This document shows, piece by piece, positions 22,276 to 30,785 of a DNA stretch of 64,000 nucleotides; the first letter of the stretch is position 1, and the number at the start of each line of letters is the position of its first letter. A program made the position numbers and the translations under genes. Source of the stretch: a virus. The notes under the pieces were generated by a model. It worked only from the letters and a program-made list of their open reading frames with translations. It had not been told where the DNA came from and did no database searches. The stretch is taken from the IMG/VR virus record IMGVR_UViG_3300032157_000002, positions 1 to 64,000 of that record. The stretch is one strand, 5' to 3'.

Positions 22276-22616
22276 TCTCTTGCTCGTTGGATTTTCTCTT
22301 CGATAATCTTAGAGGCCAAAGAAATCGGAACAGTGTCTCCGCTCTCCAGCCCCCATTTCTCCAGCTCCTCCTTGGTCATCGCTAAGGGGCTTTCAATCCC
22401 CTCAACCCGAATGAAGGGGTGGATACCCTGCGCCATCCGGTCATAGATATTGCTATCGGGAACCGGGGGGATCGCCATGCGGCGTCGAACAGGGCGATAT
22501 CGCCGAACTGGCGCCGCATTTGTGCTGTAAGCCGGAGTATCCTTATAGGATAACCCCGGCCCCAGATCAGCAGCCAGGGTGAGCCCGGCTGCCAGCGTAA
22601 GGGGGATAAGGATCAT
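22272..22616 (-). CDS. exported hypothetical protein (114 aa)
   Basis: ATG 22616 overlaps the upstream stop (ATGA). Residues 1-16 (MILIPLTLAAGLTLAA) look like a signal peptide. A Pro/Arg-rich middle precedes an acidic helical C-terminus. Confidence 0.65.
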   Translation of the reverse strand: MILIPLTLAAGLTLAADLGPGLSYKDTPAYSTNAAPVRRYRPVRRRMAIPPVPDSNIYDRMAQGIHPFIRVEGIESPLAMTKEELEKWGLESGDTVPISLASKIIEEKIQRARE

Positions 22617-22999
22617 GACATGATCTCCAGCCGGCCGAGCCAATCCTTGATCGCCTCGGCAATGTCAGGGGCGTAACTATCCAGCTTGGCCATCCCGGAG
22701 CCGATGCCATCCAGCGGCCAAACCACAATCTGGCCCTGGCGCAAAGCCGTCTCAATTTGCTGGCGGTCGAGGCGTGATTTCTGTTCCCAGATTTCAAAAT
22801 CCTCATTGCGCAGATAGGCGGCCTCTTCGGTGGTGGGATAGCGTTTGGTGGGCACCCCGATCGCATTGGGCTCGCCGCGCGCTTGCGCCGCTTGGCCGCC
22901 AAAGCCCTTGCGGGCGAAATTATCGCCGAACACGAACAGCCAATCGGGATGTTCCCGGATGAATTTGCGGGTGTAGCGCTTCATATAGAGAAGGGGCAT
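22613..22999 (-). CDS. macrodomain-like phage protein (FGDN...GGQA family)
   Basis: The start overlaps the upstream stop (TGATG). FVFGDNFARKGFGGQAAQAR followed by EPNAIGVPTKRYPT and, at the end, GIGSGMAKL match a phage and bacterial family with a glycine-rich, macrodomain-like layout (I believe DUF7831-type). Such folds bind ADP-ribose or nucleotides; the substrate here is unknown. Confidence 0.65.
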   Translation of the reverse strand: MPLLYMKRYTRKFIREHPDWLFVFGDNFARKGFGGQAAQARGEPNAIGVPTKRYPTTEEAAYLRNEDFEIWEQKSRLDRQQIETALRQGQIVVWPLDGIGSGMAKLDSYAPDIAEAIKDWLGRLEIMS

Positions 23000-23286
23000 C
23001 AGCGACGCCCCTTCTTCCATTCCTCGCGCGCCTCGCGGTGCAGCCGGCGCAATTCGAAGGTGACATCCTTCTTGATGTCCAGCAGCGTGTCGCCCTCCAG
23101 CCACTTCATCGCCAGCAGGAACAGCACGATCCCAGCCGCCACCACGAACATCACCACCCCGGCCCAGAACACCAGCACCGCTGGCCAGATGATCGCCAGC
23201 GCCAATCCCAATAGGATTTCATCCGTATGGAATGACGCCACGATCAAGCCGATCGCCGCATAGACGATCAAACCCAATTTGCCCAT
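22999..23286 (-). CDS. membrane protein (95 aa)
   Basis: ATG 23286 follows TAAGGAGACCTTCGCC. Two or three hydrophobic helices occupy residues 4-65, and the cytoplasmic tail is basic and helical (ELRRLHREAREEWKKG). Confidence 0.7.
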   Translation of the reverse strand: MGKLGLIVYAAIGLIVASFHTDEILLGLALAIIWPAVLVFWAGVVMFVVAAGIVLFLLAMKWLEGDTLLDIKKDVTFELRRLHREAREEWKKGRR

Positions 23287-23299
23287 GGCGAAGGTCTCC

Positions 23300-23677
23300 T
23301 TAGTCGATCCGGACCAGAAGGTCATTGGAGGGAATGTCGTTGCCGACCAGCGCCGCCTTGGCTTTGTCGAGCAGATCAAGCGAAAGCGTAGCGGCGGCCA
23401 GCTCGGTGCCCTTGATCATCACTGGATCGCTGCCGCGCACATGCATCCACACCCCATCTTCGCGAGTGAAGTCCACAAAGGCGAAGATTTTGCTGTGGAT
23501 GTAGAGCAGTGTCCTTTCCCAGCGATCCTGGGTGATGAATTTGGGATCGGTGGTGAACAGGGAGGTAGCGGTCTCCACATACACGTCGCCGTTGTTGGCG
23601 AACACCAGATCGGTGCCGTTGCCGGCATGAACATAGACAATGCCGCCGTCTTCGCGTCTGAATTTGAGTTTCTGCAT
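23300..23677 (-). CDS. hypothetical protein (125 aa) with acidic-beta tail
   Basis: ATG 23677 follows CCAAGGAGACAGCC. The protein is beta-rich (GIVYVHAGNGTDLVFANNG). It ends NDLLVRID, a tail shared in form with several other products in this window. Confidence 0.65.
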   Translation of the reverse strand: MQKLKFRREDGGIVYVHAGNGTDLVFANNGDVYVETATSLFTTDPKFITQDRWERTLLYIHSKIFAFVDFTREDGVWMHVRGSDPVMIKGTELAAATLSLDLLDKAKAALVGNDIPSNDLLVRID

Positions 23678-23728
23678 GGCTGTCTCCTTGGGTAAAAGGG
23701 GCGGAGCTTGGTGCCCCGCCCGGTAGTC

Positions 23729-24724
23729 TTACGCTGCTTTGTCGAGCCCGATCAAGACGCGGTGCGCGGAATGCTCCACCACCTTCAGCTTGCCCGGCTG
23801 CGCCCATTCCTTGGCCAGCCAGCCATTCAGCGAAGTCTTGGCTACCGCCTTGCCCAACCGCTCGCTGAGCGCCTGAGCAAGCTGGCGCTTGGAGACCAGC
23901 ACCGAATATTCCGGCTTCTCCAAGAGCAGGGAGACCAGCTCCCGGTAAACCTCGTCCTTCTTGGCCTTGCTTCCCGTCTGGGGCTTGGCGTCAAGCACGA
24001 TGCCAAAGCTGCTGGCCTTAACCGCCTTGCGATCCTCGCGCAGCATCATCGCGCCAGGAATCAGGAAGTACACCAGCATATCGAGGATCAGCGAACCAAA
24101 CGAACCCTCGATCGCATCGACAATCGTCTTGGCTGCGATTGGGGAGAAGCCCATGGCCACAAAGCCGATGGCAAAGCCCTTCACCTCAACCGTTTTGACC
24201 GCCTCATTCTGCGCCTTCAGCGTCTCGCGCTTAGCCTCCAGGGCTTCGCGGCGAGCCGCTTCATCAGCAAGGCTCATAAAGTTGGCGCACTTGCCGCCGC
24301 AGAACTTGTTCTTCTTCTCCTCCTCTGCCAGCTTGATCAGCGTGGCCGAAGAGCGCTTCTCAGCAAAGCCGGCAATCTCAACCGTCAGATTGGCGATCTC
24401 GGCCGCCCGCTCTGCCTTCTTCACATCGGCCTGCATCGATTCCCAAATCGGTGCCCCGGCCTTGTTCGCCTGATAGCTGGCAATGTTGAACAGGCTGAAC
24501 GCCGCCAGTGCACCAATCGCCACCATCAGATTGCGGCTCCAGCCCTTGAAAGCGCCAATCACCGGAACGCTCATGCGAGCGATATCGGCAAGCGCCAGGA
24601 TCATGGCCGCATACCATGCTTTCTCCAGACCATGGCTCACATTGAGCGTCAGGCTGGTCATGCCCGCTGCGAGACCGATGACCAGCATCAGTGCGGCAGC
24701 GCCGTATTTGATATAGTTGAGCAT
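23729..24724 (-). CDS. membrane protein with coiled coil and C-terminal winged helix (331 aa)
   Basis: ATG 24724 follows CCAAGGAGAGACAG. Helices near residues 8-26, 37-55 and 65-80 are hydrophobic, followed by a long charged helix with a CGGKC motif, another hydrophobic stretch near 180-230, and a C-terminal segment (VLVSKRQLAQALSERLG, then SLNGWLAKEW) that looks like a winged helix. Membrane anchoring plus a DNA-binding-like end could tether DNA or sense a signal; the function is unknown. Confidence 0.6.
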   Translation of the reverse strand: MLNYIKYGAAALMLVIGLAAGMTSLTLNVSHGLEKAWYAAMILALADIARMSVPVIGAFKGWSRNLMVAIGALAAFSLFNIASYQANKAGAPIWESMQADVKKAERAAEIANLTVEIAGFAEKRSSATLIKLAEEEKKNKFCGGKCANFMSLADEAARREALEAKRETLKAQNEAVKTVEVKGFAIGFVAMGFSPIAAKTIVDAIEGSFGSLILDMLVYFLIPGAMMLREDRKAVKASSFGIVLDAKPQTGSKAKKDEVYRELVSLLLEKPEYSVLVSKRQLAQALSERLGKAVAKTSLNGWLAKEWAQPGKLKVVEHSAHRVLIGLDKAA

Positions 24725-24861
24725 CTGTCTCTCCTTGGTTTTCGCGTCCTGGCATCCAGCGCCAGTGACACAAGTATAACGCAGAAGAGATAGATAGTTT
24801 CCACTCAAATACATGGAAACACGATATCAATGCACTAAAATGATCAACTTTTCGTGAAGTG
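24725..24861 (-). promoter_or_regulatory. putative leftward promoter/operator
   Basis: An AT-rich stretch ahead of the 331-aa gene holds a -10-like TTATACT (minus strand, about 24775-24781) and the inverted repeat GTTTCC-12 nt-GGAAAC (24797-24820). No clear -35 is seen at 17 nt. Confidence 0.35.
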
Positions 24862-24930
24862 GCGCTCCGGGGACCGGGGGGCTCTCCCGGAGCGCTTTCC
24901 CAACCAGCCCCAAGGAGGCCAACTGGTTGG
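24862..24930. terminator. two perfect stem-loops
   Basis: GCGCTCCGGG (24862-24871) pairs with CCCGGAGCGC (24886-24895), and CCAACCAG (24900-24907) pairs with CTGGTTGG (24923-24930). They separate 24934-25302 from the next leftward promoter region. Confidence 0.6.
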
Positions 24931-24933
24931 TGA

Positions 24934-25302
24934 TTAGTGAAGCTGGACCTTGATGTCATCCTCCTCCTCGCCGACCGCCGACAGCTTGATCTTGGCGCCG
25001 GGCGGCCGGGAGTCGTTCATCTGCCCGATGATCACTTCGATGGTCTTGGGCAGCAGCATCGGATGCAGCGCGGCCGGTGCCTTGGCAAGAATCTGGCCGG
25101 CGAAGATTGCCAGGATTTCGAGGATCACCGGCCCGGCATGGCCGTCGCCGATCTCGGCAATGGTCTTCTCGATCAGCGCGCCAAAGGTGTGGATATGCTT
25201 GCCAATCAGCTCATTCTGATAGTCACCCTGCCGGCGCATTTCCTCCATCTGTTCTGGAGTGAGCTTGGCCAAAATCTCGGGGGGAAGCTTGCTGAAATCC
25301 AT
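24934..25302 (-). CDS. hypothetical protein (122 aa) with acidic-beta tail
   Basis: ATG 25302 follows CCAAGGAGAACTCCC. It is helical (LPPEILAKLTPEQMEEMRRQ) with a hydrophobic central helix (VILEILAIFAGQILA). It ends EEEDDIKVQLH, matching the tail form seen in other products here. Confidence 0.65.
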   Translation of the reverse strand: MDFSKLPPEILAKLTPEQMEEMRRQGDYQNELIGKHIHTFGALIEKTIAEIGDGHAGPVILEILAIFAGQILAKAPAALHPMLLPKTIEVIIGQMNDSRPPGAKIKLSAVGEEEDDIKVQLH

Positions 25303-25326
25303 GGGAGTTCTCCTTGGTTTAAAGGC

Positions 25327-25444
25327 CCCAGACGCCGCCAATTTCTTACTGGATTGCCATGCTGAGCATGGGCGGCGTCTGGGAGAGGGGAGCCGGTGCC
25401 ACTTTCGTGTTGGGCTTGCGCCACCTTCGTATTGGGCACCGGCT
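25327..25444. other. two consecutive strong stem-loops
   Basis: CCCAGACGCCGCC (25327-25339) pairs with GGCGGCGTCTGGG (25371-25383), 13 bp. AGCCGGTGCC (25391-25400) pairs with GGCACCGGCT (25435-25444). The second loop contains a tandem imperfect repeat of about 18 nt (GCCACTTTCGTGTTGGGC type). Confidence 0.65.
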
Positions 25445-25455
25445 TGGTTAGGCGC

Positions 25456-27150
25456 TTAGCTGGTGACGCGCGCGCCAACCCGGTCGGCGATGGCGTCGAT
25501 CTTGCGGACCAGATCACCGCTGCCATTGGGCGCACCCTTGACGGCGAACTCCTCCAGCAGCTTCTTGATCTTTGGCAGGTGCTTCTCGGACAGCTCATAG
25601 GCCGCTTCCGCATAGTCCTTGGCGCTGTTCGCCCGGTTGCGGATCACGTTCAGGTCTTCGCCCAGATCGCCGCTGTAGCTGCTCTGCGGATCGCCGAGCA
25701 GCCGCTTGGCTGCCAGACCAAAGGCTTCCTCCGGCGAGGGCTCCGGCTTCTTCTGCTGAAGCAGCTTGGAGTGATCGACCATCTGATAGGCCGCCACCAA
25801 CAGATCATCTTCGACGATCTGGGTTTCCTCGCGGAAGATCATGCCGAGCTTGGCGCGCGACACGATCTCAGCGATGATCGCCGGGATATAGCCGTTCTCC
25901 TCGACCAGCTTGCCGAGCGCGGTCAGCGGGACAGACTTGTCCAGCAGATTGCCGGCATAGAGGCGAACCAGACGTTCGGCTGCTTCGGCATCCGGCTTGG
26001 TGACATGGATGAGCGCATCCAGCCGGCCCGGCCGCAGCATCGCCTCGTTGATCAGCTCGATATGGTTGGTGGTCAGAACGGTGATGATCTCACCATCCTT
26101 GGACACCGCGCCGTCGATCGTGTTCAGCAGATCGTTGGTCTTGTTGTCGCGGGACTTGACTGCGACCCGCTCCACGTCTTCGGCGAACACCACCGAAGGC
26201 TGATAGAGCTTGGCCAGCTCCAGCGCCCGATCCAGGCCCTCGACCTTATCGACCATGATAAAGGTCCAGCCATTGTCCTGGGCGATCTTGGCGGTCACCA
26301 GTGCGGTGAGCGTCTTGCCGGTGCCGTAGGGGCCATAGAGCAGCGCACCGCGCTTGAGCGAAACACCATGCTTGCGGGCGATGGCGGTCTTGCGGATCGG
26401 GGTCCAGACGGTGTGCTCCATCAGGCTGTAGTTCACCTGGGTGAGCACGAGACCGTCTTCAGAGACCTTGGACAGGTCGATGAAGCTCGGCGCAACCGAG
26501 GCCTCGACCTTGCCATCCGAGCCTACGGGCAAGCGCATCGCCTTGCCCTTGTAGATCGAATGTTCCCGCAGATAGTCCCGCGTCTCCTCGATCAGCGCCA
26601 TGATGATCTTGCGCTCATGATGGCGCACCTTGGCGCTGACATGGAAGGACAAGAACGAGCCTTCCTTGGCCTTGGGATTGCGGGCAAAGCCGGTGATCAG
26701 CTCCGCCTTGGTGTCCTGGAGCTTGAACTTGCCGACCGGGACTTCCACGTAATCTTTCGGCTTGGGGCCGGTGCGCACCATCACCATTTCCGGCTGAATG
26801 TCGCCGAACATGGTCTTGATGGTCTGCGGGTTCACCCAGCCATAGCGGCGCTCCATCACCTTGACGAAGGCATGGGCGGCGTCATGGGGCATGCCCGGCA
26901 GATACTCGCTCACCTCGAAGAGCTGGTCTTCCTTGGCCTTGAAGTCGAGCAGGGTCTGGATGCCCTCTTCGACGGTCATCGGGTCGGGCTGGCCAGGGAG
27001 CTTGATCTCCGTGGCGGTCTCGTCCCATTTGACGCCGAGTTCCTTGGCCTGGGCGATCTCGCCGCTGCGCAGCTTCTGGCGCGTTGACTTGATCATCATG
27101 CCCATCACGTCAGCCAGGGCCTGGGCTTGTTCAGTTGCGCTGTCACTCAT
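25456..27150 (-). CDS. AAA+ ATPase, FtsH/CDC48-like
   Basis: ATG 27150 has a CCAAGGAGAACACC leader. In the C-terminal half, GPYGTGKT (residues 273-280) is the Walker A motif, SVVFAEDVER (318-327) the Walker B, VLTTNH sensor 1 and MLRPGRLD the second region of homology. The 230-residue N-terminal region is unlike known adaptors, and the C-terminus is helical. The Walker B ends ED rather than the usual DE. It should unfold or remodel a protein substrate; no protease domain is fused. Confidence 0.85.
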   Translation of the reverse strand: MSDSATEQAQALADVMGMMIKSTRQKLRSGEIAQAKELGVKWDETATEIKLPGQPDPMTVEEGIQTLLDFKAKEDQLFEVSEYLPGMPHDAAHAFVKVMERRYGWVNPQTIKTMFGDIQPEMVMVRTGPKPKDYVEVPVGKFKLQDTKAELITGFARNPKAKEGSFLSFHVSAKVRHHERKIIMALIEETRDYLREHSIYKGKAMRLPVGSDGKVEASVAPSFIDLSKVSEDGLVLTQVNYSLMEHTVWTPIRKTAIARKHGVSLKRGALLYGPYGTGKTLTALVTAKIAQDNGWTFIMVDKVEGLDRALELAKLYQPSVVFAEDVERVAVKSRDNKTNDLLNTIDGAVSKDGEIITVLTTNHIELINEAMLRPGRLDALIHVTKPDAEAAERLVRLYAGNLLDKSVPLTALGKLVEENGYIPAIIAEIVSRAKLGMIFREETQIVEDDLLVAAYQMVDHSKLLQQKKPEPSPEEAFGLAAKRLLGDPQSSYSGDLGEDLNVIRNRANSAKDYAEAAYELSEKHLPKIKKLLEEFAVKGAPNGSGDLVRKIDAIADRVGARVTS

Positions 27151-27186
27151 GGTGTTCTCCTTGGTTGGTGGGGAGGTAAACAGGGG

Positions 27187-27228
27187 GCCGCCAATCTGGC
27201 CAGGGGCGTCATGTTTTTAATGGGCGGC
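27187..27228. other. stem-loop
   Basis: GCCGCC (27187-27192) pairs with GGCGGC (27223-27228), closing a 30-nt loop flanked by CAA...TGG, the same loop-edge form as the larger hairpins. Confidence 0.4.
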
Positions 27229-27242
27229 GCCGGGTCACTGGC

Positions 27243-27563
27243 CTAAGTCTTATCGGCCGGTGTCTTGCTTGTATCCCTTATATGGGGATCGATTTCTTGA
27301 ATGGAAGACCAGTCTATCGCGAAACTGCTATCAAGATCGGATGTTTCCGTCAACCACTGTCTTTCAACGCCAGCGGCTTTTTCGGCGGCGATGGCTTCCT
27401 CGACGGCGTTCTTTACGGTAAAGTTGCGACCTCGGTTGACCATGGCCTCCGGCCCCGCCTCCACCTCGATATAGCTACTGAGGCGAAACGTCACGGTTTT
27501 TTCCAGCTTCACCCGGTATCTTCGCGGTGACTTGCCCTTGACTTTGTGCGCTTGCCTTGCCAT
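27243..27563 (-). CDS. basic-to-acidic hypothetical protein (106 aa)
   Basis: ATG 27563 follows CCAAGGAGAGACTAGATA. The first 35 residues are strongly basic (HKVKGKSPRRYRVKLEK); the C-terminus is acidic. No domain is recognised. Confidence 0.65.
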   Translation of the reverse strand: MARQAHKVKGKSPRRYRVKLEKTVTFRLSSYIEVEAGPEAMVNRGRNFTVKNAVEEAIAAEKAAGVERQWLTETSDLDSSFAIDWSSIQEIDPHIRDTSKTPADKT

Positions 27564-27582
27564 TATCTAGTCTCTCCTTGGT

Positions 27583-27639
27583 CAGCATGCGCCTCGCATG
27601 CTGTTCCATCGGGGCCGCATTCACATGGCGTGCGGCCCC
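27583..27639. other. two stem-loops
   Basis: CAGCATGCG-CCT-CGCATGCTG (27583-27603) is a perfect 9-bp hairpin with a 3-nt loop. GGGGCCGC (27611-27618) pairs with GCGGCCCC (27632-27639). Confidence 0.6.
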
Positions 27640-27655
27640 GTTTTGGTTTCTGGGG

Positions 27656-27916
27656 CTAGTCGTCCACATCCACCCGCACGGCAATCGCATCCGGATCATC
27701 CCGCGCCCGCTGGGGCTGGGTGGCATCGATCCGCACCGTTGAGCGCGACTGGCCCGGCTTGTTCACCGTCAGCTCGATCTTGTAGATGTCGAACGGGTCT
27801 CCGCTGTCCACTTCATCATTATAGCGATCAGCGGCATCGCTGGAACTATCAGAGGAATGCGCGGTAGAGCCATCAGCGTCCACCGCTACCCAGAATGTTG
27901 CTGTTACCTTTTCCAT
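27656..27916 (-). CDS. hypothetical protein (86 aa), acidic tail
   Basis: ATG 27916 follows AAAGGAGATAGCC. A beta-strand start (KVTATFWVAVDADG) precedes a Ser/Asp-rich segment. The end, DDPDAIAVRVDVDD, belongs to the acidic-beta tail type. Confidence 0.65.
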   Translation of the reverse strand: MEKVTATFWVAVDADGSTAHSSDSSSDAADRYNDEVDSGDPFDIYKIELTVNKPGQSRSTVRIDATQPQRARDDPDAIAVRVDVDD

Positions 27917-27927
27917 GGCTATCTCCT

Positions 27928-28149
27928 TTATGATCGCAGGCGAGGGGCACAAACATTCTTACCGGCCTTGCCGCAGCGTGCACAATACCAGCTTTCCGGC
28001 TTGGCCTGCTCCAGACGGAGCCTTTCCGCCTCGGCCTCTGCCGCGCGCACCAGATCATCGATCTCTGGTGGTGTCGGCAAGGTTTCCACCTCGCCCTCCT
28101 CCAGCGCGCCGGTCGGATCGGTTTTCACTTTGCGTTGCTTCTGGTTCAT
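27928..28149 (-). CDS. small zinc-binding protein, paralogue of the next gene
   Basis: The 73-residue product starts QKQRKVKTDPTG and has PPEIDDLVRAAEAEAERLRL, then CARCGKAGKNVC at the end. The gene at 28153-28437 shares the start and the PP-IDDLV-A segment, so the two arose by tandem duplication. Confidence 0.7.
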   Translation of the reverse strand: MNQKQRKVKTDPTGALEEGEVETLPTPPEIDDLVRAAEAEAERLRLEQAKPESWYCARCGKAGKNVCAPRLRS

Positions 28150-28152
28150 GGC

Positions 28153-28437
28153 TTATCTCCTAAGACTTGCCTTAAGGACAAAATGACCGATCGGGCAGCC
28201 TTCCACGCCGCAATGGCAGATATAGCCGGCATCCCAGAGGAGCTTGGCGCGCTCTTGAATCCGAGGATCGCCGCTGGGCTTTCGTGCTGCCTTCTCCGCT
28301 GCCTTGCGCTGCTCTTCAGCGGCTTGCTCGACGGCCTTTACCAGATCATCGATCGGCGGCGGTGCGGGAAGCACATCAGCCTCTTCGCCCTGTTCTCCGG
28401 TCGGATTGACTTTGACACGACGTTGTTTTTGCTCCAT
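28153..28437 (-). CDS. small zinc-binding protein, paralogue of the previous gene
   Basis: The 94-residue product starts QKQRRVKVNPTG, continues PPPIDDLVKAVEQAAEEQRK and ends with CHCGVEGCPIGH, a metal-site-like cluster. The AAGGAGACAATT leader fits the genome pattern. The role is unknown. Confidence 0.7.
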   Translation of the reverse strand: MEQKQRRVKVNPTGEQGEEADVLPAPPPIDDLVKAVEQAAEEQRKAAEKAARKPSGDPRIQERAKLLWDAGYICHCGVEGCPIGHFVLKASLRR

Positions 28438-28500
28438 AATTGTCTCCTTGGCTAAGAGGAGGGGGGATACAAAATGTACCCCTCCCTCTGTCTGGTGAGA

Positions 28501-29871
28501 TTACTCTGCCGCGTGACTGATCCGGCCGTTCTCCTCCTGAATCCGTTGCACCGCATTCAGGATATCGGCCTCAGTCAGGCCGGTGCGTTTCCGGCTCGCC
28601 AAATCCCGTGCCAAAGCAAAGGATTTTGCCTGCTCTGCAATCGCCGCCAGCATGGCGCCAGAGACGACAGAGCGCAGCGGTTTGGTGGAGCCGGCGATCA
28701 AGGTCTTGTCCGAATACACCGTCTCAATCGTCAGCGCGGTCAGCTTGTCTGCACGGGTCTGCTTGGCAATCGGTGCCTTAGCCAGATGGATGGGGAAAAT
28801 CTCCAGCGCATCGTCTGGCGTCGGCCGGGCCACCTCAATCTTGCGATCCATCCGCCCATCGCGGGTGATGGCGGGATCGAGCTGTTCCGGCTTATTGGTC
28901 GCCAGCATCACGATGGCAGAGGATTCCTCCAGGCCATCCATTTCCGCCAGGAAGGTGGGAACCACCGTGCTGGACATGAAATTGCTGGAGCCGCGTCCAT
29001 TGCCGCGCGCGGTAAGCAGGGCTTCGGCTTCGTCGATGAAGATGACAGCCGGGTTGCCGGTCTTCTGCTTATGGGTGCGTGCCGCCTTGAACAGTTCGCG
29101 GATTTTGCGCTCGGTTTCGCCGACATAGGCATCGAGCACTTCCGGCCCCTTGATCGAGAAGAAGGCACCATTGTCGCCCTCGGCGCGGATTGCGGTTGCC
29201 GAGGCCTTGCCGAGCAGGGTCTTGCCATTGCCCGGAGGCCCGAACAGCAAGATGCCGGCCGGGAAGCCCTTGCCATAGAAGCGGAAGATGTCCGGATACA
29301 TGGCTGGCATTACGATGGCTTCCTGCAAGGCTTGTTTGGCCGCGCTTTGGCCACCGATTTCCTCCCAGCCGACATTGACGGCGGAGGTGAGGGTGAAGCG
29401 TTGGCCTTTTTCCTGCGGCATCACCGCATAGATGATCATATTGCCGGCTGAGAGCACGACTTGATCGCCGACTTTGGGCCGATTATTGCCGTTGATGACC
29501 GCTCGATTCTGGCCATCGATGATCACCTCGCTCATGTGGTCATTGACCAGCGCTTTGACGACGCCGATGCCGCCGATCTGCGGCTCTTTGGCTAGTCGGA
29601 TGATGGCCTTGGTTTGATTGTTGATCAGCACCGGAGCCCCGATGGTGAGGTTCAGATTGGCGGGTTGATCGACTTCGATGATTTGGTTATCGGCCACCAG
29701 CGTGACGCTTCCACCTTCCTCATTGATGGCAACGACGGTGGCATGGGCCAGCGGCAAAGCGGTTAATTTGCGCAAGAGGGCATCTTGTTCCAGCAGACGT
29801 TCTTTCATTTGTTCGAGAATGTCAGCGGGGGCAGCCCCCTTGGTCTGGCCATTTTTTGCCAGTATCGTCAT
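28501..29871 (-). CDS. ARC/Mpa-like AAA+ ATPase (coiled coil, OB domains, AAA)
   Basis: Residues 15-40 predict a coiled coil; 45-95 and 100-150 look like two OB-type beta domains; the AAA domain follows. Walker A is GPPGNGKT (211-218), pore-loop region KGPEVLDAYVGETERKI, Walker B AVIFIDEAEAL (275-285), then RGNGRGSSNF and VVPTFLAEMDG. This order and these segments resemble the proteasomal ATPases Mpa/ARC. The end (ISHAAE) lacks a C-terminal proteasome-docking motif, and no proteasome subunit is in the window. Confidence 0.8.
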   Translation of the reverse strand: MTILAKNGQTKGAAPADILEQMKERLLEQDALLRKLTALPLAHATVVAINEEGGSVTLVADNQIIEVDQPANLNLTIGAPVLINNQTKAIIRLAKEPQIGGIGVVKALVNDHMSEVIIDGQNRAVINGNNRPKVGDQVVLSAGNMIIYAVMPQEKGQRFTLTSAVNVGWEEIGGQSAAKQALQEAIVMPAMYPDIFRFYGKGFPAGILLFGPPGNGKTLLGKASATAIRAEGDNGAFFSIKGPEVLDAYVGETERKIRELFKAARTHKQKTGNPAVIFIDEAEALLTARGNGRGSSNFMSSTVVPTFLAEMDGLEESSAIVMLATNKPEQLDPAITRDGRMDRKIEVARPTPDDALEIFPIHLAKAPIAKQTRADKLTALTIETVYSDKTLIAGSTKPLRSVVSGAMLAAIAEQAKSFALARDLASRKRTGLTEADILNAVQRIQEENGRISHAAE

Positions 29872-29909
29872 GGCTTTCTCCTTGGTGATGGGCTAGGGTC
29901 TGAGAGGGG

Positions 29910-29935
29910 AAGGGGCGCATTTGGCCGCGCCCCTT
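29910..29935 (-). terminator. stem-loop
   Basis: AAGGGGCGC (29910-29918) pairs with GCGCCCCTT (29927-29935) around an 8-nt loop, between two leftward genes. Confidence 0.5.
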
Positions 29936-29938
29936 TGC

Positions 29939-30703
29939 TTAACGCGGCGGCGGGCGCCGGGTGCTGACATCGAGCCAATTATGGCTGCGCTCGGCGGGTG
30001 TGCGGCCAATGCTGGTCGGTGCCGGGCTCACCTGCGGGCAGGTTGCCGGATCATCCTTGAAGGCCTCGGCATAGCCGTCAATGTCCTCCAGGAAGGTGAA
30101 GTCCACCACCCGCACATGGAATTTTGGCTCGACCGTCGCGGTGAGACCTTCATCCGATAGCGGGAGCCTTACGCAATCGCGCCGGGTTTCGTTGGGCTTG
30201 ACGACCCAATCCAGGGCAATGTGCGATTCATTGAGATTGGGGCTGGGCAGGACGATGTTGCTGGAGCGATCCGGCAGATAGCCGCGAAAGTTCAGCCTGA
30301 CCTTGCCGATCGTGCGCCCGGTCTCGTTGCGGTAAGAAACCTGGACATGGCCGGGGGTGTTGCACCCTTCTGTCATGGCAGCGTTGGCCACGATCCGGCT
30401 GAGATAAGCAGGCTTGGCCTCTGCTCTAGCGCGGTTCTCATTGACAGAACGCTGGTAAGCTTCATGATCGAGCCGCTGACTACGCTCCCGCTCACCTTCG
30501 CTGCTGGCCCACCAGACAACGCCGATGAGAACGCTGATGAAGAGCATCACCCAGAACAGCGCGGTGCCGAGGCCTGGGCCGGTGTCATAGGCTCTCAGCG
30601 CTTCGCGTCGCCACTCCTCATTTGACCGGCGCAACTCACCGTTTTCGCGACTGAGGCGGGCGTTTTCGCGCATGACCCGATCGACCGTGGAATTTTCGTC
30701 CAT
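29939..30703 (-). CDS. membrane protein with extracytoplasmic domain (254 aa)
   Basis: The N-terminal 35 residues are a charged coiled coil (RENARLSRENGELRRSNEEW). One transmembrane helix follows (ALFWVMLFISVLIGVVWWA, about 48-66). The large C-terminal domain has two Cys residues that could form a disulfide. ATG 30703 follows CCAAGGAGTTAGCC. Confidence 0.7.
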   Translation of the reverse strand: MDENSTVDRVMRENARLSRENGELRRSNEEWRREALRAYDTGPGLGTALFWVMLFISVLIGVVWWASSEGERERSQRLDHEAYQRSVNENRARAEAKPAYLSRIVANAAMTEGCNTPGHVQVSYRNETGRTIGKVRLNFRGYLPDRSSNIVLPSPNLNESHIALDWVVKPNETRRDCVRLPLSDEGLTATVEPKFHVRVVDFTFLEDIDGYAEAFKDDPATCPQVSPAPTSIGRTPAERSHNWLDVSTRRPPPR

Positions 30704-30785
30704 GGCTAACTCCTTGGAACTCTGCTATATTTGGGGAATAGGGAGCGCGCTTTAGCGCACGCCCCCGCTGTGAGGTGGGAAGGGA

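Noticed and set aside
25396-27087. 563-codon plus-strand frame opposite the AAA+ ATPase
   Set aside because: Antisense shadow of a gene with intact Walker motifs; no motif of its own.
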